DNA from: Verrucomicrobiota bacterium
GTDB lineage: Bacteria; Verrucomicrobiota; Verrucomicrobiia; Limisphaerales; JACRJY01
Assembly (NCBI GenBank): GCA_016235585.1
Contig: JACRJY010000194.1
Coordinates: 1-32,540, forward strand
Direction: 5' to 3'
Length of the DNA stretch: 32,540 bases
Positions 21,977 to 29,950 of the stretch are shown here, piece after piece. The translations under genes were made by a program, and so were the position numbers. The stretch's first letter is position 1, and each line of letters opens with the position of its first letter. The notes under the pieces were generated by a model that ran no database searches, had not been told where the DNA came from, and worked only from the letters and a program-made list of their open reading frames with translations.

Positions 21977-23827
21977 GTGTTGCCTCATAAACAGATTGAA
22001 CTGAAGCTCCAAGCCGCCGTCCGCGCCGTGCTGCCGGATGCGGATGTCTCCGCCGTCTTGGTTCGGCCTTGTCCAGACCCGAAGTTTGGCGACTACCAGA
22101 GCAACGCGCTCATGTCGCTCGCCAAGCAGCGCAAGCTCAACCCCCGCCAACTCGCCACCGACACGCTTGCCAAGCTCGACGTGAACGAGTGGTGCGAGAC
22201 AGTGGAAATCGCCGGCGCGGGCTTCCTGAATTTCCGGCTCAAGGTTTCCGTGCTCACGCAAACGCTCGAAGCAGCGGCACGCGGGGAGCATCTGTTCTTC
22301 GACAAAGCCAGCCAGTCGAAAACTGTCGTCGTGGACTTCAGCTCGCCCAACGTCGCCAAGCCGATGCACGTCGGCCACATCCGCAGCACCGGCATCGGCG
22401 ACGCGCTCCAGCGCACGCTGCGGCTGCTCGGCCACCGAGTCATCTCCGACAATCACATCGGCGATTGGGGCACGCAGTTCGGGATGCTGATTTGCGGCTA
22501 TAAGCATTTACTCGATGTTGCCGCATTCAAGCGCTCGCCGGTTGATGAGCTTGTTCGGCTCTACAAAAAAATTACGGAACAAATTCAGAAAGAGGAGAGC
22601 GAAGCGGAAACCGCTGCGTGGGCGAAGAACCCGAACGACATTGCAGTGGACATCGAAGCTCGAGATGTAGGATCAAAAACTGTTAATGAGTGTCGTTATG
22701 AACTAGTTCTCCTCCAACGCGGATGGCCAGAAAATGTCGCCATCTGGAAGGAAATGATTGCGTTGTCGCAAAAACAGTTCGACGCGATTTACGGACGGCT
22801 CGGCGTGAAATTCGACGTCACGCTCGGGGAAAGCTTTTACAATCCGTGGCTCGGCGAAGTCGTCGCCAGCCTGCTCGCGCGCGGCATCGCCCGCGAGAGC
22901 GAGGGCGCGGTCGGCGTGTTCAGCGACGGCGCGCTGCCGCCGAAGGAGGATCCGTTTCTCGTCAACCGCGACGGCGAGTGGGTGGCCGACCCCGCGCTCG
23001 TCCGCAAGAGCGACGGCGGTTTCAACTACATGACCACCGACCTCGCGACGATTGATTATCGCCTCAAGACGTGGGCGCCGGACGAGATTGTGTATGTCGT
23101 GGATGATCGCCAAGGGCCGCATTTCAAAAAGCTTTTCATCGCGTTCACGCGCTGGCAGCCGGACGCGGCGGGCAAGGTGAAACTGGTTCACGTCGGCTTC
23201 GGGAAAATTCTCGGCGACGACGGCAGGCCGTTCAAGACGCGCTCCGGCGACACCGTGAAGCTCGGCGACCTGCTCGACGAAGCCGAGGAGCGCGCATTTA
23301 AGATCGTTTCCGAGAAGAACCCCGAGCTGCCCGAGGCCCAGCGCAGGGAAATCGCGCGTGTCATCGGCCTCGGCGCGGTGAAATACGCCGACCTGCTGCC
23401 GAACCGCCAGAGCGACTACATCTTCAACTGGGACAAGATGCTCGCGCTGCAGGGCAACACCGCGCCGTATCTGCAATACGCCTACGCGCGCATCAAGAGC
23501 ATTTTTCGGAAACTGGAGAATCCAGAATCCAGAATCCAGAATCCAGAATTGAAGCCCGCCGCGCCGGAGGAACTCGCGCTCGCCCGGCACCTGCTCAACT
23601 TCGGCATCACGCTCGAAGCCGTCGCGGAGGAACTCCGCCCCAACTACCTCTGCAATTATCTCTACGATCTCGCCAGCCACTTCTCGCGCTTCTTCGAGAA
23701 CTGCCCCGTGCTGAAAGCAGACGATGCTGCTACGCGCGATTCACGGCTCGCGCTTTGCGATTTGACCGCGCGCGTCCTCAAGCAAGGCTTGGAAACGCTC
23801 GGCATCGAGACCGTCGAGCAGATGTGA
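21977..23827 (+). CDS. argS: Arginyl-tRNA synthetase
   Basis: It charges tRNA-Arg. From GTG 21977 it is 616 aa; TTG 21980 is equally possible. The frame is open back to a GTG at 21866 that overlaps the preceding stop, but those 37 residues are low-complexity and cross a dispersed repeat, whereas family members begin about where LPHKQIELKLQAAV does. The domains are N-terminal Add-1 (FGDYQSNALMSLAK, VEIAGAGFLNFRL), then the catalytic class I core with PNVAKPMHVGH (His131-His134, the HIGH motif), SDNHIGDWGTQFGML, FNYMTTDLATIDYRL, YVVDDRQGPHFKKLF and a degenerate KMSKS region (KTRSGDTVKLGDLL). The DALR anticodon domain ends in GLETLGIETVEQM. Four AATCCAG repeats are inserted at about residues 515-524. 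Confidence 0.96.
   Translation: MLPHKQIELKLQAAVRAVLPDADVSAVLVRPCPDPKFGDYQSNALMSLAKQRKLNPRQLATDTLAKLDVNEWCETVEIAGAGFLNFRLKVSVLTQTLEAAARGEHLFFDKASQSKTVVVDFSSPNVAKPMHVGHIRSTGIGDALQRTLRLLGHRVISDNHIGDWGTQFGMLICGYKHLLDVAAFKRSPVDELVRLYKKITEQIQKEESEAETAAWAKNPNDIAVDIEARDVGSKTVNECRYELVLLQRGWPENVAIWKEMIALSQKQFDAIYGRLGVKFDVTLGESFYNPWLGEVVASLLARGIARESEGAVGVFSDGALPPKEDPFLVNRDGEWVADPALVRKSDGGFNYMTTDLATIDYRLKTWAPDEIVYVVDDRQGPHFKKLFIAFTRWQPDAAGKVKLVHVGFGKILGDDGRPFKTRSGDTVKLGDLLDEAEERAFKIVSEKNPELPEAQRREIARVIGLGAVKYADLLPNRQSDYIFNWDKMLALQGNTAPYLQYAYARIKSIFRKLENPESRIQNPELKPAAPEELALARHLLNFGITLEAVAEELRPNYLCNYLYDLASHFSRFFENCPVLKADDAATRDSRLALCDLTARVLKQGLETLGIETVEQM
23519..23549. repeat. Tandem AATCCAG heptamer array inside argS
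   Basis: Four perfect AATCCAG units (23519-23525, 23526-23532, 23533-23539, 23540-23546) plus a partial aat. As seven is not a multiple of three, the units are read in shifting frames and give ENPESRIQNPEL. They sit between the catalytic core (YLQYAYARIKSIFRKL) and the anticodon-binding domain. Confidence 0.92.
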
Positions 23828-24001
23828 GGGGGACGGTTTTCGAGTGGCCCCAGCCTCCGCGTCTATTGCGGGCTGCACGGCGGAAAAATCGTCGTGCTGC
23901 TTGGTGGCGGCGACAAAGGCAGCCAGTCGCGCGACATCCGCCGCGCGCAGCAACTGTGGCAACAATTCACGAACCATGCGTCTGAAAAACTACAAGACTG
24001 A
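23828..24001 (+). pseudogene. 5'-truncated RelE/HigB-type toxin remnant
   Basis: The 57 codons directly after the argS stop, in the same frame, read SSGPSLRVYCGLHGGKIVVL, then LGGGDKGSQSRDIRRAQQLW and QQFTNHASEKLQD before TGA at 23999-24001. This is the C-terminal half of the RelE/HigB (Gp49-like) toxin family, whose usual pattern is GPGYRVYF...LLLCGGDKxxQxxDIxxA. The N-terminal half (about 45-50 residues) and any plausible start are missing. The end overlaps the antitoxin ATG at 23976 by 26 bases, as in intact toxin-first modules. It is a remnant whose 5' end was lost against argS. Confidence 0.75.
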
Positions 24002-24272
24002 CCTGAAGAAACGGCTGGCCGACCCCGAATACGCCGCCGAATACCTCGCGCAGGTGCTGGCGGACAAGGACAGCGCGGCGTTCCTGATTGCGCTCAAGGA
24101 CGTGGTGGAGGCGGGAGGAGACGTGGGCAGCCTGGCCGGACGCGTGGGCCTCAAGCGGCCGAGCCTTTACAAGATTCATTCCAAGGACGGCAACCCGACG
24201 CTGGAAACTTAGCAGGAAATTTTGGAGCCGCTCGGCTTGCGCTTGTCCGTCACCTTGGACAAGGCGGCTTGA
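23976..24272 (+). pseudogene. HigA-type antitoxin gene with internal TAG stop
   Basis: From ATG 23976: MRLKNYKTDLKKRLADPEYA..., then FLIALKDVVEAGGDVGSLAG, RVGLKRPSLYKIHSKDGNPT and LET, the HTH core of the addiction-module antidote (HigA-like) family. The frame stops at TAG 24210-24212 after 78 residues. The next 19 codons continue in frame as QEILEPLGLRLSVTLDKAA then TGA at 24270-24272, precisely the expected family C-terminus (LETLxEIL). One leucine codon (TTG) has thus apparently become TAG. The 78-aa product may still fold, since the HTH is complete. With the truncated toxin, the module looks inactive. Confidence 0.75.
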
Positions 24273-24376
24273 ACTGGAAGGCGGCACTCGCTCCGGGTAT
24301 CAAGGTGCCGGTTGCGGTGCAGCGGTTCGGGAACTAATCGCTTGCCGTCGCGCACCGGCAAATTTAGATTCCAGCC

Positions 24377-24565
24377 ATGAGCAAAGCGGAAATCATTTCC
24401 GAGCTTCCGAAACTGTCGCATGGCGAACGCCGGGAGATCATGCGCGTCATTTTCCAGGCCGAGCAGGACGCGGGCACGCTCGCCGAATGCGACCGGCTGG
24501 CCCTCGAACGTTTCCAGATGCTCGACGCCATGGAAGCCGAAGATGAAAAGAACGCTGCCCGGTGA
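24377..24565 (+). CDS. Putative MazE-like antitoxin (62 aa)
   Basis: The short, acidic 62-aa protein begins MSKAEIISELPKLSHGERRE, a helical segment seen in small Verrucomicrobial and Planctomycete antitoxin-like proteins (SELPKLSxxERxEI). The second half (AEQDAGTLAECDRLALERFQ...MEAEDEKNAA) is a charged helix suitable for wrapping a toxin. No DNA-binding ribbon-helix-helix is obvious. The last 23 bases overlap the start of the MazF-like toxin gene, the classic antitoxin-first arrangement. Identification rests mainly on that partner and size. Confidence 0.75.
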   Translation: MSKAEIISELPKLSHGERREIMRVIFQAEQDAGTLAECDRLALERFQMLDAMEAEDEKNAAR

Positions 24566-24863
24566 AATCTGGCGCGTGGATTTCGGCCTGGCCGCCAAGG
24601 TTCGGCCCGCGCTCATCTTGAGCGAATATCCGGCGGACGATGAACTGGCCTTGCTGGTGGTCATTCCCCACACCACCGCCGTGCGCGGCAACCGCTGGGA
24701 ACTTGCCCTTCCCAAACCGTTCCTGAAACCCGGCGTGTTCCATCTGCAACAAATCCAGCCCCTGCCGCTCGTGCGCTTTGATGTCCGGCTTGGGGCGCTG
24801 ACGCCGGACGAGTTCAGCCGCGTCAGGCAGGCCTTGATTCGCGTGTTGAATTTGCAGGTTTGA
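24543..24863 (+). CDS. MazF/PemK-family toxin (endoribonuclease)
   Basis: The protein is 106 aa from ATG 24543. The PemK/MazF fold is recognisable: LPGEIWRVDFGLAAKVRPALI at the N-terminus (the GEIW...KxRPALIL signature with the conserved Arg), LLVVIPHTTAVRGNRWELAL (strand with the conserved Thr-Thr), FHLQQIQPLPLVRFDVRLGA, and LTPDEFSRVRQALIRVL as the C-terminal helix. Family members cut single-stranded RNA at short motifs and are neutralised by the cognate antitoxin, here the overlapping upstream gene. It is full length with no breaks, so this second module appears intact. It lies just after the decayed HigBA-like module. Confidence 0.9.
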   Translation: MKRTLPGEIWRVDFGLAAKVRPALILSEYPADDELALLVVIPHTTAVRGNRWELALPKPFLKPGVFHLQQIQPLPLVRFDVRLGALTPDEFSRVRQALIRVLNLQV

Positions 24864-24871
24864 CCGGCTTC

Positions 24872-25063
24872 GGCAGTTCAAAGTGCCGATGGCGGTCAAA
24901 CATACTCGCACCGCTGCTGCGCACGCGGCAGATGAGCGCGTTGAGCCGGCGGCTGGCCGCGCTCATCGAAGGGTTGAAACTGCCGGAGGACGTGACGCTC
25001 ACGGTGGACATTGACCCGGTGAGCTTGGGGGTGAGCAAGCGCTCAAGCCAAAAAGTAGTGTAG
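24872..25063 (+). pseudogene. Fragment resembling the C-terminus of primosomal protein N' (PriA)
   Basis: The open frame ends KLPEDVTLTVDIDPVSLG, preceded by LLRTRQMSALSRRLAALIEG. This matches the pattern of the last ~50 residues of PriA helicases (LL-x-[KR]-x..., then V-D-[IV]-D-P-x-x-L). The rest of a ~730-aa helicase is absent, and the reading frame continues past the usual end (VSKRSSQKVV). It is likely a relic of a rearranged gene. Recognition is from memory of the family and is moderate. Confidence 0.4.
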
Positions 25064-25074
25064 CGAACTTTGCC

Positions 25075-25401
25075 TTAAGGAGCTTTCCTGGAATCGTCAC
25101 CGGTTTCTGCTTTTGGGAAAATAAGCCGAATACAATTGATCGCAATAGCCAGCAATGGAACCCATCGAAAAGAAAAAGAGAAGCCCAAGACTTCGAGAAG
25201 AATTGAAAATTGGAAGATTAAACCGGAGACGATGAGACCCGCCCAAAGCCACACTTGGCAAGGCAGAAGCCAGCGTTTTTCTCTGCGCTGTGAAGACCAT
25301 CCCAGCAACATGAATACGAAAGAGATTGCAGTGCCGTATATTGGTAAGTTGTAGATGAAAGTCAGACAGTCGAAGAAATCGAAATTTGGAAAGCCCGTCA
25401 T
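25075..25401 (-). CDS. Small membrane protein of unknown function (108 aa), lower GC
   Basis: From ATG 25401: MTGFPNFDFFDCLTFIYNLP. There are three hydrophobic stretches, about residues 13-35 (LTFIYNLPIYGTAISFVFML), 45-72 (LLPCQVWLWAGLIVSGLIFQ) and 77-94 (FSFRWVPLLAIAINCIRLIF). A basic loop (SSQRREKR) lies between the first two, so three membrane helices are likely. No family was recognised. Codon and base use is visibly more AT-rich than the flanking genes, which suggests recent acquisition. It shares the accessory island with the toxin-antitoxin genes and points toward them. Confidence 0.6.
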   Translation of the reverse strand: MTGFPNFDFFDCLTFIYNLPIYGTAISFVFMLLGWSSQRREKRWLLPCQVWLWAGLIVSGLIFQFSILLEVLGFSFSFRWVPLLAIAINCIRLIFPKAETGDDSRKAP

Positions 25402-25459
25402 TTGTGAGCCAACCTACTCTTCAGATTTCAGTCTGTCGAGGCATGTGATTTAACCTATT

Positions 25460-26242
25460 TCAATACAGTTCACCCCTTCGGTGTTTCATCACCGGCATCC
25501 GCTGGCGTGCCCAGTCGAGCGTCTCGCGGTTCACGTCGCCGGTGATGAGCTGGGCGCGGTCTTCCGCGGCGGCGGCCACGGTCACGCCGTAAGGATCCAC
25601 GATCCGGCTCGCGCCGCAAAACGTCGTCGGGCCGTCCGTGCCGATGCGGTTGGCCGCGACGACATAGACCTGGTTCTCGATGGCCCGCGCCTCGATCAGG
25701 GTGATCCAGTGGTTCAAGCGCGGGAACTGCCACGCCGAGCAGACCACCAGCGCGTCCGCGCCCTTCAGCGCCAGCGCGCGGGCCAGCTCCGGGAAGCGCA
25801 GGTCGTAGCAGATCATCAGCCCGCAGCGGAACCCGCCGATGTCCACGACCACGAGTTCGTCGCCGGCGGTGATGACCTTGTCCTCCGAAACGGGCGCGAC
25901 GGCGAAGAGGTGCGTCTTGCGATAGCGCGCGACGAGTTCGCCGCGCGGATTGAACACCGCCGCCGAGTTGTAAATGCGCCCGCCCTCGCGCTCCGACAGG
26001 CCGCACACGATGTGCAGCCCGCACTCCCGCGCCGCCGCGCTGACGGCCCGGAACGGCGCTCCGTCCCACGCGGACGCGCTGGCGCGGATGGCCTCGACGG
26101 TGTAGCCGGTGTCGGACATCTCCGGCAGCACGTGCGCGTCGCAGCCCTGCTCGCGCGCCCGCCGCGCCTGCGCGGTGATTTCGGCGCAGTTCGCGACCAC
26201 GTCACCGGGGACGCAGTTGATCTGGGCGGCGGCGAATTTCAT
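25460..26242 (-). CDS. Carbon-nitrogen hydrolase (nitrilase superfamily amidase)
   Basis: The protein is 260 aa, cytosolic. The Glu-Lys-Cys catalytic triad is fully visible: Glu41 in VLPEMSDTGY, Lys109 in RYRKTHLF, and Cys145 in GLMICYDLRFPELARALALK. IYNSAAVFNPRGELV and VYVVAANRIGTDG are further family signatures. Such enzymes hydrolyse omega-amides, carbamoyl groups or nitriles; the short form with CYDLRFPE is closest in pattern to omega-amidase/deaminated-glutathione amidase types, but the substrate cannot be fixed. The gene ends near the AT-rich accessory island, and an inverted repeat (26251-26358) separates it from transaldolase upstream. Confidence 0.9.
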   Translation of the reverse strand: MKFAAAQINCVPGDVVANCAEITAQARRAREQGCDAHVLPEMSDTGYTVEAIRASASAWDGAPFRAVSAAARECGLHIVCGLSEREGGRIYNSAAVFNPRGELVARYRKTHLFAVAPVSEDKVITAGDELVVVDIGGFRCGLMICYDLRFPELARALALKGADALVVCSAWQFPRLNHWITLIEARAIENQVYVVAANRIGTDGPTTFCGASRIVDPYGVTVAAAAEDRAQLITGDVNRETLDWARQRMPVMKHRRGELY

Positions 26243-26250
26243 TTCTGATC

Positions 26251-26358
26251 TTTAGCCACGGATGGAACACGGATGAAACACGGATAATTTGGCCCGACAG
26301 CGAAGAACAACTGCGGTTTCCCCATCTGTGTTTAATCTGTGTTTCATCTGTGGCTAAA
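26251..26358. repeat. Inverted pair of CCACGGATGGAACACGGAT repeats (36-nt arms)
   Basis: The left arm is 26251-26286 (tttagccacggatggaacac, then ggatgaaacacggata). The right arm, 26323-26358, is its near-complement (catctgtgtttaatctgtgt, then ttcatctgtggctaaa). Six of 36 positions differ, mostly G versus A, so in RNA many would be G-U pairs. The ~36-base loop carries nothing recognisable. The pair fills the 121-base gap between transaldolase and nitrilase genes. Confidence 0.9.
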
Positions 26359-26363
26359 AACTC

Positions 26364-27323
26364 CTACTTCAACTTCTCCACCACGACTTTCTCCAGCTTG
26401 AGCGTGTCGGCGGCGAAAAGGCGGATGCCTTCGGAGAGCTTCTCGGTGGCCATCTGATCCTCGTTGTGCAGCCAGCGGAAGGATTTTTCGTCGAGCGAGA
26501 TTTTCTTGAGGTCGGATTTCGCGGCGGCCTCGGGCGTGAGCTTGCGCGCCACGGTGCCGGGGGTCTTCTGCATTTCCTCCAGCAGCGCCGGGCTGATGGT
26601 GAGCAGATCGCAGCCGGCCAGCTCGGTGATTTCGCCGACGTTGCGGAAGCTCGCGCCCATCACCTCGGTCGCGTGGCCGAACTTCTTGTAATAGTTGTAA
26701 ATCTTCGTCACCGAGACCACGCCGGGGTCTTCGGCGGCGGCGTAGTCGCTCTTGCCGCTGCTTTTCTTCCACCAGTCGAGGATGCGGCCGACGAAGGGCG
26801 AGATGAGCTGCACGCCCGCCTCGGCGCACGCCACGGCCTGCGCGAAGGAAAACAGCAGCGTGAGGTTGCAGTTGATTTTGTCCTGCTTCAATTCGGCGGC
26901 GGCGCGGACGCCTTCCCACGTGGAGGCGAGCTTGATGAGGATGCGCTCGCGCGGCAGGCCGGCCTTTTCGTAGCGCGCGATGAGCGAGCGGGCCTTGGCA
27001 ACGGACGCCGTGGTGTCGAAGGAGAGGCGCGCGTCCACCTCGGTCGAGACGCGGTGCGGGACGATTTTTAGAATCTCGATGCCGAAGGCAACGGCGAGCT
27101 TGTCCATCGCGGTTTCGAGCGCGTGACCGCCGCCGGATTCCTGCTTGGCGTCGGCGATGGTCTTGTTCACGAGGTCGGCGTATTCCGGCATCGTGGCGGC
27201 CTTGAGGAGGAGGCTGGGATTGGTCGTCGCGTCGCGCGGCTGGTATTTGCGGATGCTGGCGAAGTCGCCGGTGTCGGCGACGATGAGGGAGTGCTGCTTG
27301 AGTTGGTCGAGGGTGTTGCTCAT
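26364..27323 (-). CDS. tal: Transaldolase
   Basis: The protein is 319 aa from ATG 27323 ([20 protein letters not shown]). The frame is open ~290 bases further upstream, but that extension is Arg-rich and non-homologous. The enzyme transfers dihydroxyacetone units between sugar phosphates in the non-oxidative pentose phosphate pathway. Visible signatures are Asp17 in [18 protein letters not shown] (31-42), the Schiff-base Lys131 in [30 protein letters not shown] and [33 protein letters not shown] is the late conserved strand. It is full length and similar to E. coli TalB-type enzymes. No Shine-Dalgarno precedes the ATG. It is divergent from the PQQ-propeller gene. Confidence 0.96.
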   Translation of the reverse strand: MSNTLDQLKQHSLIVADTGDFASIRKYQPRDATTNPSLLLKAATMPEYADLVNKTIADAKQESGGGHALETAMDKLAVAFGIEILKIVPHRVSTEVDARLSFDTTASVAKARSLIARYEKAGLPRERILIKLASTWEGVRAAAELKQDKINCNLTLLFSFAQAVACAEAGVQLISPFVGRILDWWKKSSGKSDYAAAEDPGVVSVTKIYNYYKKFGHATEVMGASFRNVGEITELAGCDLLTISPALLEEMQKTPGTVARKLTPEAAAKSDLKKISLDEKSFRWLHNEDQMATEKLSEGIRLFAADTLKLEKVVVEKLK

Positions 27324-27405
27324 AAAAGTCAGTTGGTTAATGGCGGCGAGGAAATTAGCGCAAACCCTGCGGGACTGACAAATCAATTGCCGTCGATGCG
27401 CTTCA

Positions 27406-27427
27406 GGGCGCATTGCGCCCATTTTTT
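27406..27427 (+). terminator. Intrinsic-terminator-like hairpin reading rightward
   Basis: gggcgc (27406-27411), loop att, gcgccc (27415-27420), then a and six T (27422-27427): a perfect 6-bp GC stem followed by a U-tract on the plus strand. No plus-strand gene ends here; it lies between the divergent tal and PQQ-propeller genes. Confidence 0.5.
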
Positions 27428-27504
27428 CACGCAACCGCCCGCCCGGATGCTTCAGCGGCCTTTCACGCTTGACGCTTCCGGGCATTGCGGGTGTATTTCG
27501 CGCC

Positions 27505-28776
27505 ATGAAATTTCCCCGCCGCTTTGAAGCGCCCGCCCTTCTTCTCACCGCATTTTTTCTCACCGGGAGCGTCCGCGCCGGAGACTGGCCGCGCTGGCGC
27601 GGGCCGGAAAACACCGGTTACATCCCGGCGGGCGAGCGCATCCCCGACAGGCTGCCCGCCGACGCGAAGCCGCTGTGGAGAGTCCCGCTGGGCGAGGGCG
27701 TGGCGTCGCCGGTCGTGGCGAGGGGCCGCGTGTTCTGCCTCGAAAAGAAGGACAGCAAGGAAATGGTCTTCGCCGTGGACGCCACGAGTGGCCGGCGGCT
27801 GTGGAGCGTGGCGCTGGACGATTCGTTTGAGGACACGCAGGGCATCGGCCCGCGCTGCACGCCGACGGTGGACGGCGACCGGCTCTGGGCGCAGTCGCGC
27901 AAGGGCGAATTGAAATGCTTTGCCACGGCGGATGGGACACTTCTGTGGCGGAAAAATTTCGTGACCGACTTCGCCGCACCGTTCACCGGCGAGACCGGCC
28001 TCGCCGCCGGCGCCGACCGGCACGGCTACAACGGCGCGCCCATCGTGGACGGCGAGAATCTCATCGTGCTCGCGGGCGGCACCAACGGCGCGAGCGTGGT
28101 GTGCCTCAAGAAAGCCACCGGCGCGCTCGTGTGGAAATCGCAGAGCGACCCCGCCGCCTACGCGCCGCCGATCATCGTGACCATCGGCGGCATCCGGCAG
28201 ATCGTGGCCTTCATGGTCACGGGACTCATCGGCGTGGACATCAAGGACGGGCGGCTGCTCTGGCAGGTGCCGTTGAAGACGAAGTTTGGCCGCCACGTCA
28301 CCACGCCGACGGTGGTGGACGACATCGTGATGGTGGCGTCGCACGAGTTCGGCCTCGTGGGCGTGAAGGTTTCCTCGGATGGGAAAAACCAAAAAGCGGA
28401 ACAAATCTGGACGAACAAGACAGCGGCGATCAACTTCTCCAGCCCCGTCACAGTCGGCAAGCATCTCTACGGCCTCGGCCCGGCGAAGAACTTGATCTGC
28501 GTCGAGGCGGCGACCGGGAAAATCGCCTGGTCGAAGGACGGTGTCATCACCAGCGGTGCGGGCAAGGCGCACGCGGGTTTTCTCGTGGCGGGAAAAAATC
28601 TGCTCGCGCTGACGGATGGCGGGCAGCTTGTTCAATTCAGCGCCGCAGCGGACGCCTTCAAGGAAGTCAGCCGCACGCAGGTCTGCGGCTTCAACTGGTG
28701 CAATCCAGCCTACGCGGACGGAAAGCTGTATCTGCGCGACGCGAAGGATTTGGCGTGCGTGAACCTGCTGCCGTGA
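27505..28776 (+). CDS. Exported PQQ-binding-like beta-propeller protein
   Basis: Starting at ATG 27505 ([31 protein letters not shown], cut here by function: signal peptide to about residue 26) gives 423 aa. An in-frame upstream start at 27469 would bury the signal peptide. [12 protein letters not shown] is the hallmark opening of PVC outer-space PQQ-like propellers. Repeats with D-x-x-T/S-G-R-x-L-W appear: [50 protein letters not shown] and [12 protein letters not shown]. The enzyme-type metal and PQQ ligands are not evident, so a scaffolding or BamB-like role is as likely as dehydrogenase activity. It stands alone, divergent from tal and convergent with the ABC ATPase gene. Confidence 0.88.
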   Translation: MKFPRRFEAPALLLTAFFLTGSVRAGDWPRWRGPENTGYIPAGERIPDRLPADAKPLWRVPLGEGVASPVVARGRVFCLEKKDSKEMVFAVDATSGRRLWSVALDDSFEDTQGIGPRCTPTVDGDRLWAQSRKGELKCFATADGTLLWRKNFVTDFAAPFTGETGLAAGADRHGYNGAPIVDGENLIVLAGGTNGASVVCLKKATGALVWKSQSDPAAYAPPIIVTIGGIRQIVAFMVTGLIGVDIKDGRLLWQVPLKTKFGRHVTTPTVVDDIVMVASHEFGLVGVKVSSDGKNQKAEQIWTNKTAAINFSSPVTVGKHLYGLGPAKNLICVEAATGKIAWSKDGVITSGAGKAHAGFLVAGKNLLALTDGGQLVQFSAAADAFKEVSRTQVCGFNWCNPAYADGKLYLRDAKDLACVNLLP

Positions 28777-28781
28777 GCGTG

Positions 28782-29915
28782 TCAGGCGAGGCGTCCGCCC
28801 GGCGGCTTGGCGTCAAAGAATTGCAATCCGGCTGCGGCAAACCCGACCAGCGTGCGCTGCCCCGGCTGCCAGCGGTGGCGGGCGCGCTCGACGGTCACGA
28901 GCGGATGCGCCGCCGTCCGCAGATGGATGTGTTCCTCCGCGCCGAGCGGTTCCACGAGTTCCACCGTCGCCGGGATGCTTCCGCCCGGCGATTCGCCCGC
29001 CGTCCGCAAAGCGAGGTGTTCGGGCCGGATACCGAGGATGATTTCCTGTCCGGCGAATTTTGCGAGCGCCGTCGCACGTTCTGGATCGAGGAGAAGAGAA
29101 AATCCCGCACCATCCGCCACTGAAGTTGATTCGTGGAATTCCAGCCGCCCGCCGTCGGCAGCGATGACGCCGCGAACAAAATTCATCGGCGGCGTGCCGA
29201 AAAATCCGGCGACAAAGCGATTAGCCGGCTGTTCGTAAATTTCTCCCGGCGATGCGGCCTGCTGGAGCGCGCCGCCGTTCATCACGGCGACGCGGTCGCC
29301 CAGCGTCATCGCCTCGGCCTGGTCGTGCGTGACGAAAACCATCGTGAAGCCGAACTGGCGGTGGAGTGTTTTCAGGTCGCGGCGCAACTGCGCGCGGAGC
29401 GGCGCGTCGAGCTGCGCCAGCGGTTCGTCGAGCAGCAGCAGCCGGGGCCGCAGCGCGAGGGCGCGGCCCAGCGCGACGCGCTGCGCCTGGCCGCCGGAAA
29501 GGGTTTCGGGAAGCTGGTCGAGGCAGTCGGACAGGCCGAGCAGTTCGGCAGTCTGCCGGACACGCGACTCGATTTCTTCGCGGGGAGATTTCCGCCAGCG
29601 CAGGCCGGAGGCAAGATTCTCGCGGGCGGTGAGGTGGGGAAAGAGCGTGCGGCTTTGGAAGACCATCGCCACGTCGCGCGCGGCGGGGGCGAGCTTCTCC
29701 ACGCGCTCCCCGCCGACGGAAATCGCGCCCTCATCTGCCGTCTCCAAACCGGCGATGAGCCGCAGCAGCGTGGTTTTGCCGCTGCCCGACGGGCCGACGA
29801 GCGTGAGCAGCTCGCCGTCGGTGACGGTGAGGTTGAGCCGGGCGACGGCGGAAACCTTCCTTCCGCCGGGCGCGGCGAAGGTTTTGGAGAGATGTTCGAG
29901 AACCAGTCGCGCCAT
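28782..29915 (-). CDS. ABC transporter ATP-binding protein, MalK/UgpC type
   Basis: The protein is 377 aa from ATG 29915 (MARLVLEHLSKTF); longer in-frame extensions upstream are shadow sequence. All nucleotide-binding motifs are present: Walker A GPSGSGKTT (41-49), Q-loop Gln87, signature LSGGQAQRVALGRAL (139-153), Walker B LLLLDEP (159-165) and H-loop His197 in FVTHDQAEAM. After about residue 235 comes a TOBE-type regulatory tail (GIRPEHLALR, AEEHIHLRTAAHPLVTV). The type energises sugar or glycerol-phosphate importers (MalK, UgpC, MsmK); spermidine/Fe3+/thiamine types are also related. No permease or binding protein is nearby. It is downstream of the response regulator by 35 bases, possibly co-transcribed. 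Confidence 0.9.
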   Translation of the reverse strand: MARLVLEHLSKTFAAPGGRKVSAVARLNLTVTDGELLTLVGPSGSGKTTLLRLIAGLETADEGAISVGGERVEKLAPAARDVAMVFQSRTLFPHLTARENLASGLRWRKSPREEIESRVRQTAELLGLSDCLDQLPETLSGGQAQRVALGRALALRPRLLLLDEPLAQLDAPLRAQLRRDLKTLHRQFGFTMVFVTHDQAEAMTLGDRVAVMNGGALQQAASPGEIYEQPANRFVAGFFGTPPMNFVRGVIAADGGRLEFHESTSVADGAGFSLLLDPERATALAKFAGQEIILGIRPEHLALRTAGESPGGSIPATVELVEPLGAEEHIHLRTAAHPLVTVERARHRWQPGQRTLVGFAAAGLQFFDAKPPGGRLA

Positions 29916-29950
29916 GCGGAAAAGTTGCGCGGGTCGGCGCGCGGGCGGAA

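Noticed and set aside
23519..23549. CRISPR-like array
   Set aside because: Seven-base units without spacers form a microsatellite, not a CRISPR; no cas genes are present.
24210..24212. TAG recoded as an amino acid in the antitoxin
   Set aside because: TAG serves as the normal stop of the phosphodiesterase gene (8371-8369), and the neighbouring toxin is clearly truncated, so a nonsense mutation is the simpler reading.
27324..27614. N-terminal extension of transaldolase
   Set aside because: The added residues are Arg-rich and non-homologous, and [10 protein letters not shown] is the standard family start.
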